Shown: piece by piece, positions 1 to 6,856 of the stretch
How the letters are laid out: each line of letters begins with the position of its first letter
How positions within the stretch are numbered: the first letter of the stretch is position 1
Assembly: GCA_018240935.1 (NCBI GenBank)
Contig: JAFEEV010000297.1
Span: 1-13,462 of the forward strand
DNA from: Pseudomonadota bacterium
GTDB lineage: Bacteria; Pseudomonadota; Gammaproteobacteria; Burkholderiales; Nitrosomonadaceae
Length of the DNA stretch: 13,462 nucleotides
Direction of reading: 5' to 3'
Notes under the pieces: model-generated
Told to the model about the DNA's origin: nothing
The model's input: the letters and a program-made list of their open reading frames with translations, nothing else
Database searches by the model: none
Position numbers and translations under genes: made by a program

Positions 1-1
1 T

Positions 2-82
2 ATCCCGGCCATTTTCGGGCTGATCGTTGCCTGGATACTGCTCATCGCCGGATTTGTGAGAAAACCCGATTCTCACGATTAA
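2..82 (+). CDS. C-terminus of a membrane protein, possibly an MFS transporter (partial)
   Basis: The window opens inside a plus-strand reading frame that ends with TAA at 80-82. The 26 visible residues form one hydrophobic helix (IPAIFGLIVAWILLIAGF) followed by a short charged tail, VRKPDSHD. A final membrane helix with a basic, then polar, cytoplasmic tail is typical of secondary transporters. The pattern resembles the end of YajR-like major facilitator proteins, but too little is visible to name the family firmly. The next gene begins 54 bases downstream on the same strand, so the two could be co-transcribed unless the hairpin at 112-129 terminates. Confidence 0.5.
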   Translation: MPAIFGLIVAWILLIAGFVRKPDSHD

Positions 83-111
83 TTAACTCAGCTTATAGCA
101 ATTACAGCAGT

Positions 112-129
112 CCCCGCTATCCGGCGGGG
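112..129 (+). promoter_or_regulatory. GC-rich hairpin covering the ribosome-binding region of the ABC exporter
   Basis: CCCCGC (112-117) and GCGGGG (124-129) form a perfect 6-bp all-G/C stem with a 6-base loop. The only purine-rich Shine-Dalgarno-like sequence in front of the ATG at 137 is the GGCGGGG inside the right arm, 7 bases from the start. The hairpin could weaken translation of the exporter, or act as a weak terminator for the upstream gene. It is followed by TTCATTC rather than a T-run, so termination is the weaker reading. The hairpin is seen; the role is inferred. Confidence 0.4.
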
Positions 130-136
130 TTCATTC

Positions 137-1909
137 ATGACAGATTCTCCAAAGAACACGCAAACGCGCTGGCAGTCAGTCAAACAAGCAGCGCAATTTA
201 TCGCGCCCTACCGGCGTCAGGTTGTCTACAGTTTGCTGGCGCTGTTATTCACCGCCACGATTACGTTGTCGATCGGGCAAGGTATCCGGCTGATGATCGA
301 TCAGGGGTTCGCCACGCAATCCAAGGAACTGCTGAGTCAGTATGTCGGCCTATTTCTGCTGTTGGTGATCGCCTTGGCTATCGGCACGTTTACACGCTAT
401 TACTGGGTCACCTGGCTGGGTGAGCGGGTGATTGCCGATGTCCGCAACCGGGTATTCAACCACCTGATTCATCTGCACCCGGGGTTCTTCGAGGATAATC
501 GCAGTCTCGAAATCCAATCGCGTTTGACCGCCGATATGACGCTGCTGCAAACCGTGATCGGCTCATCGATATCGTTTGCGCTGCGCAATCTGATTATGAT
601 GGCCGGCGGCATCATCTGGCTGTTTATCACCAATGCGAAACTAACCGCGCTGGTCACGATTTGCGTGCCGCTGGTGGTAGTGCCGATTCTGATTTACGGC
701 CGCCGTGTGCGGCAATTGTCGCGCCAGAGTCAGGATAAAATCGCCGCCGTCGGCGCTTACGTCGGTGAAGTGCTCGGGCAGATCAAAACCGTGCAAGCAT
801 ATAACCATCAATTCATCGATCAGCGTAAGTTTCACGATCATGTTGAAGAAGCTTTCGCCGTCGCCAAACAACGCACACTGCAACGCGCCTTGCTGATTAC
901 CCTGGTCATTTTGCTGGTGATGGGCGCGGTCGGTGTAATGTTGTGGGTGGGCGGCCTGGATGTAATCGAAGAACGGATCAGCGCAGGCGAATTGGCGGCA
1001 TTTGTTTTCTACAGCGTCATCGTCGGCTCGGCGGTTGCCTCCATTTCGGAAGTCATCGGTGAACTGCAACGCGCCGCGGGCGCCACCGAACGCACGATGG
1101 AACTGTTGCAAGCGCCGAATCTGATTCAATCTCCGCAAGAACCGCATGCTTTGCCCGCAACGCCTGGAAACATCGAGATTAACCAGTTGTGCTTTGCCTA
1201 CCCTTCACGCCCCGATGTCCTGGCTATCGACAATCTAACCTTGACGGTCCGGGCCGGTGAAACGCTGGCATTGGTCGGTCCTTCCGGCGCGGGCAAGTCG
1301 ACGTTGTTCGACTTGTTGCTGCGTTTCTTTGACAGTCAATCCGGTTCGATCAAACTGGCAGGCATCGATATCCGCAGTCTCGATCTGTTTGATTTACGCC
1401 GCTGCTTTGCGCTGGTGTCGCAAACCCCGGCGCTGTTCTACGGCACCATCGGCGACAATCTGCGCTACGCCCGCCCCGATGCCAGCGATGCGGATGTGCA
1501 AGCGGCGGCTGAAGCTGCTTACGCGCATGAGTTTATCTGCCAATTGCCGCAAGGCTATCAAACACACTTGGGAGATTCCGGATTGGGTTTATCGGGCGGG
1601 CAAAAACAGCGTCTGGCCATTGCCCGGGCGATTCTGGCCGATGCGCCGGTTTTGTTGCTGGACGAAGCCACCAGCGCGCTGGACGCGCAAAGCGAGCATT
1701 GGGTGCAGCAAGCGTTGCAGCAGTTGATGCGCAACCGCACCACGCTGGTCATCGCGCATCGTCTGGCGACTGTGCAATCCGCCGGCCGCATCGCAGTTCT
1801 GAATCACGGACGGTTGGATGCAATAGGAACGCATGCGCAATTGTTGCAAACCAGTCCGTTGTACGCACAACTGGCTGCATTGCAATTCCAATCACTCGTT
1901 ATTGATTGA
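137..1909 (+). CDS. MsbA-related ABC exporter, fused permease and ATPase (half-transporter)
   Basis: This 590-residue protein has the standard ABC exporter layout: about six membrane helices in residues 25-320 and a C-terminal nucleotide-binding domain from about 345. The ATPase domain is complete: Walker A GPSGAGKST (381-389), Q-loop Q429, signature LSGGQ (485-489), Walker B VLLLDE (505-510) and switch histidine H541. Such proteins work as inner-membrane homodimers that export hydrophobic molecules. The sequence style (FAYPSRPD before Walker A, HEFICQLPQGY before the signature) matches the MsbA-related proteobacterial family better than true lipid A flippase MsbA, so the substrate is unknown and a lipid A role should not be assumed. 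The ATG at 137 follows a GGCGGGG sequence held in a hairpin. The 3' end overlaps the oppositely oriented hpnG by 18 bases. Confidence 0.9.
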   Translation: MTDSPKNTQTRWQSVKQAAQFIAPYRRQVVYSLLALLFTATITLSIGQGIRLMIDQGFATQSKELLSQYVGLFLLLVIALAIGTFTRYYWVTWLGERVIADVRNRVFNHLIHLHPGFFEDNRSLEIQSRLTADMTLLQTVIGSSISFALRNLIMMAGGIIWLFITNAKLTALVTICVPLVVVPILIYGRRVRQLSRQSQDKIAAVGAYVGEVLGQIKTVQAYNHQFIDQRKFHDHVEEAFAVAKQRTLQRALLITLVILLVMGAVGVMLWVGGLDVIEERISAGELAAFVFYSVIVGSAVASISEVIGELQRAAGATERTMELLQAPNLIQSPQEPHALPATPGNIEINQLCFAYPSRPDVLAIDNLTLTVRAGETLALVGPSGAGKSTLFDLLLRFFDSQSGSIKLAGIDIRSLDLFDLRRCFALVSQTPALFYGTIGDNLRYARPDASDADVQAAAEAAYAHEFICQLPQGYQTHLGDSGLGLSGGQKQRLAIARAILADAPVLLLDEATSALDAQSEHWVQQALQQLMRNRTTLVIAHRLATVQSAGRIAVLNHGRLDAIGTHAQLLQTSPLYAQLAALQFQSLVID

Positions 1910-2659
1910 CTGACTTTGATTTTCCTGAAGATTACGATAAGAAGGCATGTAGTCGCTGGCAAAAGTCAGTCCGGTTCTTTGCACAACCTCAAGCAACGCG
2001 GAGCGCGCCACATGCATGCCGAGCCCAAGATGGATCAGCGTTCTGATCGATACGGATCCGCTCAGCACTAATTTAATCAACTGAACCGCATCCACGCTGC
2101 CATCCGGATAAACCGCACTCATCAGGGCTTCCGGCGGAGAAAATTCGATAGGATCGACAATCGCGCGGATGGCAAGAAACGAGATACCGGCTTCGGCCGC
2201 CACTTTTGCGATCGCCGCCGTTTCCATATCCGCCGCGCAAGCGCCTGTTGCTTCACCCAGCGCAAGTTTTTGTTCGGTTGAAGTCAGCGGCTCCTCGCAA
2301 GACGCCAGAATTCCACCTGCAACAGTCAGCTGTTTTGACATCACGCCCGCCAGCCGGTTACGCCATTCCAAATCCACCGGCAGAATCTCGCCATTCATCG
2401 TAACCGCTTCGGGCAACACCAGATCACCGGGAATCAATTCGTTATTGACAGCAGCCGCGACACCGAAACTAACCAGGGCATTGATGTCGTGCTCGCGCAA
2501 TTTCAATGCTGCCCCTCGCGCCGCCTTGCTTCCGATACTGCTAAGACATACCGAGGTCCTCTCCCCGATTTCCACCACCTGGTAAAGCGGGAAGTTTTGT
2601 TTTTCCATCAAGCAGCTGGCTTCGGACTTCAGCGCCGACACCACTCCGATAATTTTCAA
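1892..2659 (-). CDS. hpnG: HpnG, hopanoid-associated phosphorylase (adenosylhopane nucleosidase)
   Basis: HpnG belongs to the purine nucleoside phosphorylase superfamily and removes adenine from adenosylhopane, giving ribosylhopane for bacteriohopanetetrol-type side chains. The 255-residue protein shows the N-terminal strand KIIGVVSALKSEA, the glycine-rich segment ALVSFGVAAAV, and the nucleoside-binding signature DMETAAIA (144-151), followed by FLAIRAIVDP. I place the start at a TTG (2659-2657) whose last two bases lie in the shc stop, a TTGA overlap, with AAGGGAA 8 bases upstream. The frame stays open to 2803, but that extension lies inside shc and adds residues unlike the family. The position directly after squalene-hopene cyclase agrees with the assignment and suggests translational coupling. 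The family call rests on motif and context. The last 18 bases overlap the convergent ABC exporter. Confidence 0.88.
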   Translation of the reverse strand: MKIIGVVSALKSEASCLMEKQNFPLYQVVEIGERTSVCLSSIGSKAARGAALKLREHDINALVSFGVAAAVNNELIPGDLVLPEAVTMNGEILPVDLEWRNRLAGVMSKQLTVAGGILASCEEPLTSTEQKLALGEATGACAADMETAAIAKVAAEAGISFLAIRAIVDPIEFSPPEALMSAVYPDGSVDAVQLIKLVLSGSVSIRTLIHLGLGMHVARSALLEVVQRTGLTFASDYMPSYRNLQENQSQSINNE

Positions 2660-4653
2660 TTCTGGCTTTCCCTTGTCAAAGTACGATAGCGCGCCAATGC
2701 CCACAGCGGAAAGAATTTTGAATAGCCGTGATAGCGCAGATAAAAGACTCGCGGGAAGCCAGGCGCGGTAAACCAGGGCTCTTCCCACAAATGATCGTCG
2801 CACTGGTTGCGCAGCAAATACTGGATACCGCTGCGTACCGATTCGCTATGCACTTCCCCCGCCGCCATGAGCCCCAGCACCGCCCACGCGGTTTGGAACG
2901 CGGTGCTGGTTTCCGTGAACCGGCCTGCCAGTTGAGTATCCAAATAAGAATCATTGGTCTCCCCCCAGCCGCCGTCCACTCTTTGCACCGATTCCAGCCA
3001 CGCCACGGCGCGGCGCACCGAATGGTGCTGCATATCGAACTTGGCCAACCGGAAGGCTTCCAGCACTGACCAGGTGCCATAAATGTAATTCGTCCCCCAG
3101 CGCCCGAACCAGGAGCCGTTTTTTTCCTGTTCGCGCAGCAAAAAACTGATACCGCGCCAGACTTCGCGCTGATGCTTGCCGTATTTTCCCAGTAAACCGA
3201 CACAGCGCGCCGTCACGTCGCTGGTTGGCGGATCGATCAGCGCACCGTGATCGGCAAAAGGAATTTCATTCAAATAGTGATGGACATTATCAATGTCGAA
3301 AGCGGCAAAACCGCCATTACGCGACTGCATACCCGCGAGCCAGTTGGCTGCACGCTCCAGCGATTTCTGATGCCGCTCCGCCCCTCCTTGGTCTAATGCC
3401 CAAGCCACTGCGGCAGTATCGTCGAGATCCGGATAATGCGGATTGGCATATTGGAAAGCCCAGCCGCCGCCGGGTAGATCGGGGCGCTTGTCGCGCCAAT
3501 CGCCCGGCTCATCCAGAACCTGCTGCTCGACCAGCCAATCCAGTGCTTTCAACACCGGTTCCTGGCCGGTCGTGGGGTCTTCCTGTAGCGCCAAGCTTGT
3601 CAATACCGTATCCCAGACTGGCGATGTGCAGGGCTGACACCAGGAACGCTCTCCTTCGTCGACCAGCAATCCGCGTAGCGCGTTACGGCATTGCACACGG
3701 TTCGGGTGATCATAGTCATAGCCAAGCAAGGTTAGCGCCTCGTGCGCATTGACCATGGCCGGAAAAATGGCGCCGATACCGCACTCACCGTTCAAGCGCT
3801 CGAGCGTCCAGCGCTCAGCTTTACGTATCGAATACTGCCGTATCGATTGCGGCAATTTCGGTTCGACACGCGACAAGATACGCTCAACCAGCATAAAAGC
3901 GCGCTTCAACAGCGTATCCGCCTTGGGAAAATAATTTTTTTCCTCTTCGGGCGGCACGATGAACAATTCGCGGATATTCACTTTGCGCGGATTGATCGCA
4001 CGCGCTTTCATCGTGCACAGGATGGACAGCGGAATCATCACCGTGCGCGACCAATACGAAACCTTGCTGATATGAAAAGGGAACCAGCTTGGCAGCAGCA
4101 CCAGTTCCGACGGAACTACGGGTACACCGCGCCACGGAATCTGGTCGTACATGGCCAGCAGCAAGCGTGTGAAGACATTTGCTTTGGCCGCCCCGCCGCG
4201 CTGCAGGATTGCTTCGCGTGCGCGCACCATGTGCGGAGCATCGGTCGAATCACCTGCCAGCTTCAACGCATAATACGATTTGATCGTGCAACTGATATCA
4301 AACGCACCGCCATAGTAGAGCGGCCAGCCGCCATGCGTCATATCCTGCTTATCGCGGATGAAACGGGCGATTTTGTTTTCCAGAATGACGTCGATTTCAT
4401 CCATGAAATGCATCATCAAAATATATTCGGCCGGAATGGTACAGTCGGCTTCGAGCGGGAAACACCAGTGTCCGTCCGGATTCTGTAATGCCAGCATGGC
4501 GGCACGCGCTTGAGCAAACTTCGTCTCCAGCTCGGCGGTATCGATTCCATCCTTATTCGGGGCTGGTGCTGTATATGATTCAGGTGCTTCACCGTTAACC
4601 GTAAAATCATCAGGTTGCTGCGCCACAGCCGCTATTCTTTGAAATCCGTTCAT
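2656..4653 (-). CDS. shc: Squalene-hopene cyclase
   Basis: Shc (HpnF) is a monotopic inner-membrane enzyme that cyclises squalene into hopene or hopanol, the committed step of hopanoid synthesis. The 665 residues match the family length. The catalytic acid motif DxDD is present as DLDD (409-412) in YPDLDDTAAVAW. Repeated QW-type motifs are visible: GGWAFQY (396-402), NGGFAAFDIDN (446-456), NGSWFGRWGTNYIYGTW (512-528) and GGWGETNDSY (561-570). The first ~35 residues look poorly conserved. The ATG at 4653 has an AGGA-containing site 5-6 bases upstream. Its stop codon overlaps the hpnG start, and mlaA lies 140 bases upstream in the same direction, so the three are plausibly one unit, although that gap could hold a separate promoter. 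No phytoene-synthase-like hpnC/D or hpnE is in the window, so squalene supply must be encoded elsewhere. Confidence 0.97.
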   Translation of the reverse strand: MNGFQRIAAVAQQPDDFTVNGEAPESYTAPAPNKDGIDTAELETKFAQARAAMLALQNPDGHWCFPLEADCTIPAEYILMMHFMDEIDVILENKIARFIRDKQDMTHGGWPLYYGGAFDISCTIKSYYALKLAGDSTDAPHMVRAREAILQRGGAAKANVFTRLLLAMYDQIPWRGVPVVPSELVLLPSWFPFHISKVSYWSRTVMIPLSILCTMKARAINPRKVNIRELFIVPPEEEKNYFPKADTLLKRAFMLVERILSRVEPKLPQSIRQYSIRKAERWTLERLNGECGIGAIFPAMVNAHEALTLLGYDYDHPNRVQCRNALRGLLVDEGERSWCQPCTSPVWDTVLTSLALQEDPTTGQEPVLKALDWLVEQQVLDEPGDWRDKRPDLPGGGWAFQYANPHYPDLDDTAAVAWALDQGGAERHQKSLERAANWLAGMQSRNGGFAAFDIDNVHHYLNEIPFADHGALIDPPTSDVTARCVGLLGKYGKHQREVWRGISFLLREQEKNGSWFGRWGTNYIYGTWSVLEAFRLAKFDMQHHSVRRAVAWLESVQRVDGGWGETNDSYLDTQLAGRFTETSTAFQTAWAVLGLMAAGEVHSESVRSGIQYLLRNQCDDHLWEEPWFTAPGFPRVFYLRYHGYSKFFPLWALARYRTLTRESQN
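2668..2674 (-). promoter_or_regulatory. Ribosome-binding site supporting the TTG start of hpnG
   Basis: On the minus strand AAGGGAA lies 8 bases before the TTG at 2659-2657, inside the last codons of shc. It decides the start: the site fits a 255-residue HpnG that begins exactly at the first conserved strand, rather than a longer product overlapping shc by about 150 bases. Confidence 0.65.
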
Positions 4654-4793
4654 ATATTCCTAAGCACTTAATTACGTTACAAATTCCCAATGGAAAAATC
4701 ATTCGCTGCCATTCAAGCTAATTTTGATTTCACATACAAGCGCCTTCCCGTAAATAGTTCACAAGAACAAACATGAGATGAAAACCGCATTTA

Positions 4794-5618
4794 TCATTTT
4801 TTCTTTTGCCCGCCTTTTTCAAAGGGATTATCCTGAAAGGGTTCGGAGTCATAAAGATCCAACGGCAGCTTGCCGTCATGCACGAGAAATTCGCGTTGTT
4901 GCATGGAAGCTTCGCGCACGAACAGATAGGGATCAATTGCAGCTTCGTCACGAATTCGCATTGCCCCAACCAAGCGCGCACGTTTATCGATAGCGCCCAG
5001 GATGGTCAAAGGAGCCGCAAAGTATGATCCGACCGCAAGGCCGGCATAGAATAATACATTGGTAAAAATTCCTACGGGAATATTGGTTACATCACGTTCG
5101 CTGCTCGGACCGATCAGGGGAATGAACAAGTAAGACCCGGGATTCACACCCCAAACACCGAGTGTCTGACCGAAATCTTCATCATTCTTCTGTAATCCCA
5201 TGTGCGACGCCATATCAAAAAGCCCTAACATTCCCACCGTTGAGTTCACAAAAAAACGCAAGGTATCGGAAGCGCCTTGCTTTACCTTGCCTTGCAGAAA
5301 AGAATTCAGCATGACATTGGGATACGACAAGTTATCGTAGAAATTGCCGATCGAACGTTGCGCAGCATTCGGAACATAATCGATATAGGCGTTTACTATG
5401 GGCACAAACACCGTCCGATCGACTTTGTCGGTAAAATCATAAGAAGCACGATTAACCGATTCGTGCGGATCAACCGGATCAGTTTCCAAATTACCATTTT
5501 TCGGCGCCGATGCGCAGCCTTGCACCGCGATAATACAAACAAACAACAAAATAACAATCAGGTATCTATGATTTATGTTCGGATTTGTGTTTCTCAAAAT
5601 ACCACTGTTCTCGTTCAT
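4794..5618 (-). CDS. mlaA: MlaA (VacJ-like) outer-membrane lipoprotein of the Mla lipid-asymmetry pathway
   Basis: MlaA sits in the inner leaflet of the outer membrane and removes misplaced phospholipids from the outer leaflet, handing them to MlaC for return to the inner membrane. The 274-residue product starts with a basic segment, a hydrophobic stretch (YLIVILLFVCIIAV) and a lipobox ending VQGC; the lipidated cysteine is residue 35. Family hallmarks follow in order: DPHESVNRASYDFTD, NFYDNLSYPNVMLNSFLQGK, RFFVNSTVGMLGLFDMAS, EDFGQTLGVWGVNPGSY and IPLIGPSSERD. The tail is polar and lysine-rich. The ATG at 5618 is used here, but a TTG at 5633 in the same frame has an AGG a few bases upstream and could be the real start; either keeps the signal peptide. 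The gene points into shc. MlaC and the MlaFEDB transporter are not in the window. Confidence 0.93.
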   Translation of the reverse strand: MNENSGILRNTNPNINHRYLIVILLFVCIIAVQGCASAPKNGNLETDPVDPHESVNRASYDFTDKVDRTVFVPIVNAYIDYVPNAAQRSIGNFYDNLSYPNVMLNSFLQGKVKQGASDTLRFFVNSTVGMLGLFDMASHMGLQKNDEDFGQTLGVWGVNPGSYLFIPLIGPSSERDVTNIPVGIFTNVLFYAGLAVGSYFAAPLTILGAIDKRARLVGAMRIRDEAAIDPYLFVREASMQQREFLVHDGKLPLDLYDSEPFQDNPFEKGGQKKK

Positions 5619-5897
5619 GTATGTATAAAACAATCAGCCTGAAAATCTTTTACCAAGAAAACCATTGACCATTACTTTATTCAGTTTGACCGCGTGATGT
5701 CCAGACTCCGGGATCGAACGGCCGCTGAAAACATGCTCCATCCTGTCTAGCTATCTGTTCCTGTTTATATTTCAGGTCCAAATTGATCGAACCGAAGTAT
5801 ACACTACTAAGCCTGCATCATGTTTCACCGCATTTACCATTCCAGCCCTGTGGCACTGATACTCTTTTCGACGTCTCGATTAACTTTGTAGACTCAC
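5619..5897. other. Non-coding gap between the ExbB-like gene and mlaA
   Basis: About 280 bases separate the ExbB-like stop from the mlaA start. All three minus-strand frames hit stops soon after the ExbB-like gene, and no ExbD-like sequence (one N-terminal membrane helix with a conserved aspartate) can be read. No T-tailed hairpin is evident. The gap presumably holds the mlaA promoter, but I could not pick a convincing -35/-10 pair. A 12-base T-loop-like string at 5708-5719 has no tRNA around it. Confidence 0.5.
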
Positions 5898-6506
5898 TCA
5901 AGTTTCCCGTTCGCCATGCACCATTTCGACCAGCTTCAATGCCTGCAATTCCATTTCCACGACGATATCATCGACCTTCGCACGAAAATGGCGGTAAAAA
6001 ATCATGCTGGGAATGGCTACCAGTATCCCGAAGGCGGAGTTATACAGCGCCACGGAAATTCCGTAAGCAAGCTGCGCCGGATTGCTGCCGGTGGGCGAAT
6101 TCGATCCGAAAATCTCAATCATTCCGACTAAAGTACCGAACAGACCCATCAGCGGACTTAGTGCGGCAATCGTTCCCAATGTTGTCAGATAGCGATTTAG
6201 ATCATGTGCAATCACCCGGCCGGATTCTTCGATCGATTCTTTCATGATTTCACGTGTGCTTTTAACATTCTTGAGTCCGGCTGCAAGAATTTGCCCCAAG
6301 GGGGAGTGCTTTTGCAAGCGTGTCAGCATCTCGGGATTCACGCCAATGCGCTTATATTCGTTCAGCACCCTGGGAAGCAATTCTTTCGGTGCAATAATGC
6401 TCAATCGCAATGTCCACATACGTTCCCCGATAATACCCAAGGCTACGACGGAAGCAATGATGATCGGCCAAATCGGCCAGCCGGCTGCTTGAATTAACGA
6501 TAACAC
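5898..6506 (-). CDS. MotA/TolQ/ExbB-family proton channel protein, without an adjacent ExbD
   Basis: Proteins of this family form the pentameric inner-membrane channel that, with an ExbD/TolR partner, uses the proton gradient to energise outer-membrane transport or envelope integrity. The 202-residue protein has three membrane segments (about 12-33, 108-133 and 150-170). The TM2 motif SPLMGLFGTLVGMIEIF has the threonine T125 expected in the proton path, and TM3 reads GISVALYNSAFGILVAIP, where a serine (S157) stands at the usual second threonine. The length suits ExbB rather than the longer MotA. The start is a GTG at 6506 with GAGGAG 8 bases upstream. No exbD/tolR gene follows, which is unusual. 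ExbB is the best guess; TolQ cannot be excluded. Confidence 0.88.
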   Translation of the reverse strand: MLSLIQAAGWPIWPIIIASVVALGIIGERMWTLRLSIIAPKELLPRVLNEYKRIGVNPEMLTRLQKHSPLGQILAAGLKNVKSTREIMKESIEESGRVIAHDLNRYLTTLGTIAALSPLMGLFGTLVGMIEIFGSNSPTGSNPAQLAYGISVALYNSAFGILVAIPSMIFYRHFRAKVDDIVVEMELQALKLVEMVHGERET

Positions 6507-6583
6507 GTGATAATCTCCTCACTCACTTTAGATCCAGGTATCATTCTGTGGCTTACCAAAATTATTTAATTATATTCTATAAC

Positions 6584-6690
6584 TATGTAGCCGGCTCAGC
6601 ATGCAAAGCATAGCAGCATTCAATTCGCTGCAAAAATAACCGGCTTTCTATCCACAATTTCTGTGGATAAGCCTGTGAGTATGTAGCCGG
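6584..6690. repeat. 11-base direct repeat TATGTAGCCGG flanking the DnaA-box-like dyad
   Basis: Two identical copies of TATGTAGCCGG lie at 6584-6594 and 6680-6690, 96 bases apart start to start. A shorter related AACCGGC lies between them at about 6639-6645. An exact 11-base repeat is not expected by chance in a spacer this short, so the copies may bind a shared regulator. No longer repeat, and no insertion-sequence ends, accompany them. Confidence 0.45.
6648..6670. promoter_or_regulatory. Inverted pair of DnaA-box-like sites, also able to form a hairpin
   Basis: The minus strand carries TTATCCACA exactly (6670-6662), the classical strong DnaA box. The plus strand carries CTATCCACA (6648-6656), one mismatch from it. 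The 8-base arms TATCCACA and TGTGGATA face each other across 5 bases. Adding GGC/GCC outside, with a small bulge, extends the pairing to 6642-6674, so an RNA hairpin is an alternative reading. DnaA binding would link transcription of xseA or the ExbB-like gene to replication status; that is inference. Confidence 0.45.
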
Positions 6691-6791
6691 TATAAGAATT
6701 AAGTAACCAAATCCAAACATTTTTTCTCCCTTGATTATTTTTTAATCTCACATAATTATTTAATAAACATATAGTTATATAAAATAATAGC

Positions 6792-6804
6792 ACGCTTTAA
6801 GCGT
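6792..6804. promoter_or_regulatory. Short palindromic operator-like site upstream of xseA
   Basis: ACGCTT and AAGCGT are perfect inverted arms around a single T, 53-65 bases before the chosen xseA start and just after an AT-rich TATAAAATAATAG sequence. The symmetry fits a dimeric regulator site, but no known consensus was recognised. Confidence 0.3.
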
Positions 6805-6856
6805 TGCGAATTGGTACAGTTTCAACAAATGATACGAATATTTGCATGCACTCATC

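Larger units (their letters stand above)
6507..6856. promoter_or_regulatory. AT-rich divergent control region between the ExbB-like gene and xseA
   Basis: This 350-base stretch separates two genes that point away from each other and so should contain both promoters. It holds no coding frame of note. Visible structure includes an 11-base direct repeat TATGTAGCCGG at 6584-6594 and 6680-6690, an inverted pair of DnaA-box-like sequences between them, a very AT-rich stretch at about 6719-6790, and the dyad ACGCTT-T-AAGCGT at 6792-6804. I could not assign promoter hexamers with confidence. Confidence 0.6.

Noticed and set aside
641..1147. Minus-strand open frame of 168 codons inside the ABC exporter
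   Set aside because: It is antisense to the membrane domain of a well-supported exporter, and its composition is low in plausibility (many R, Q, H, N) with no motif.
3742..4488. Long plus-strand open frame of 248 codons inside shc
   Set aside because: It is fully antisense to squalene-hopene cyclase, which has intact catalytic motifs. The translation is arginine/histidine/glutamine-rich with no recognisable domain, as expected for the reverse strand of a GC-rich gene.
5708..5719. T-loop-like string GTTCGATCCCGG on the minus strand, as in a tRNA 3' half
   Set aside because: The flanking bases do not form a proper 5-bp T stem, and no acceptor, anticodon or D arm is found nearby; probably chance.
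5783..6247. Plus-strand open frame across the gap and the ExbB-like gene
   Set aside because: Most of it is antisense to the ExbB-like coding region; there is no ribosome site or domain, and the translation is irregular.
6648..6790. Possible chromosomal replication origin
   Set aside because: Only two DnaA-like boxes are present, without dnaA, dnaN, rpmH or parAB nearby. The site is better described as a candidate DnaA-binding control region.
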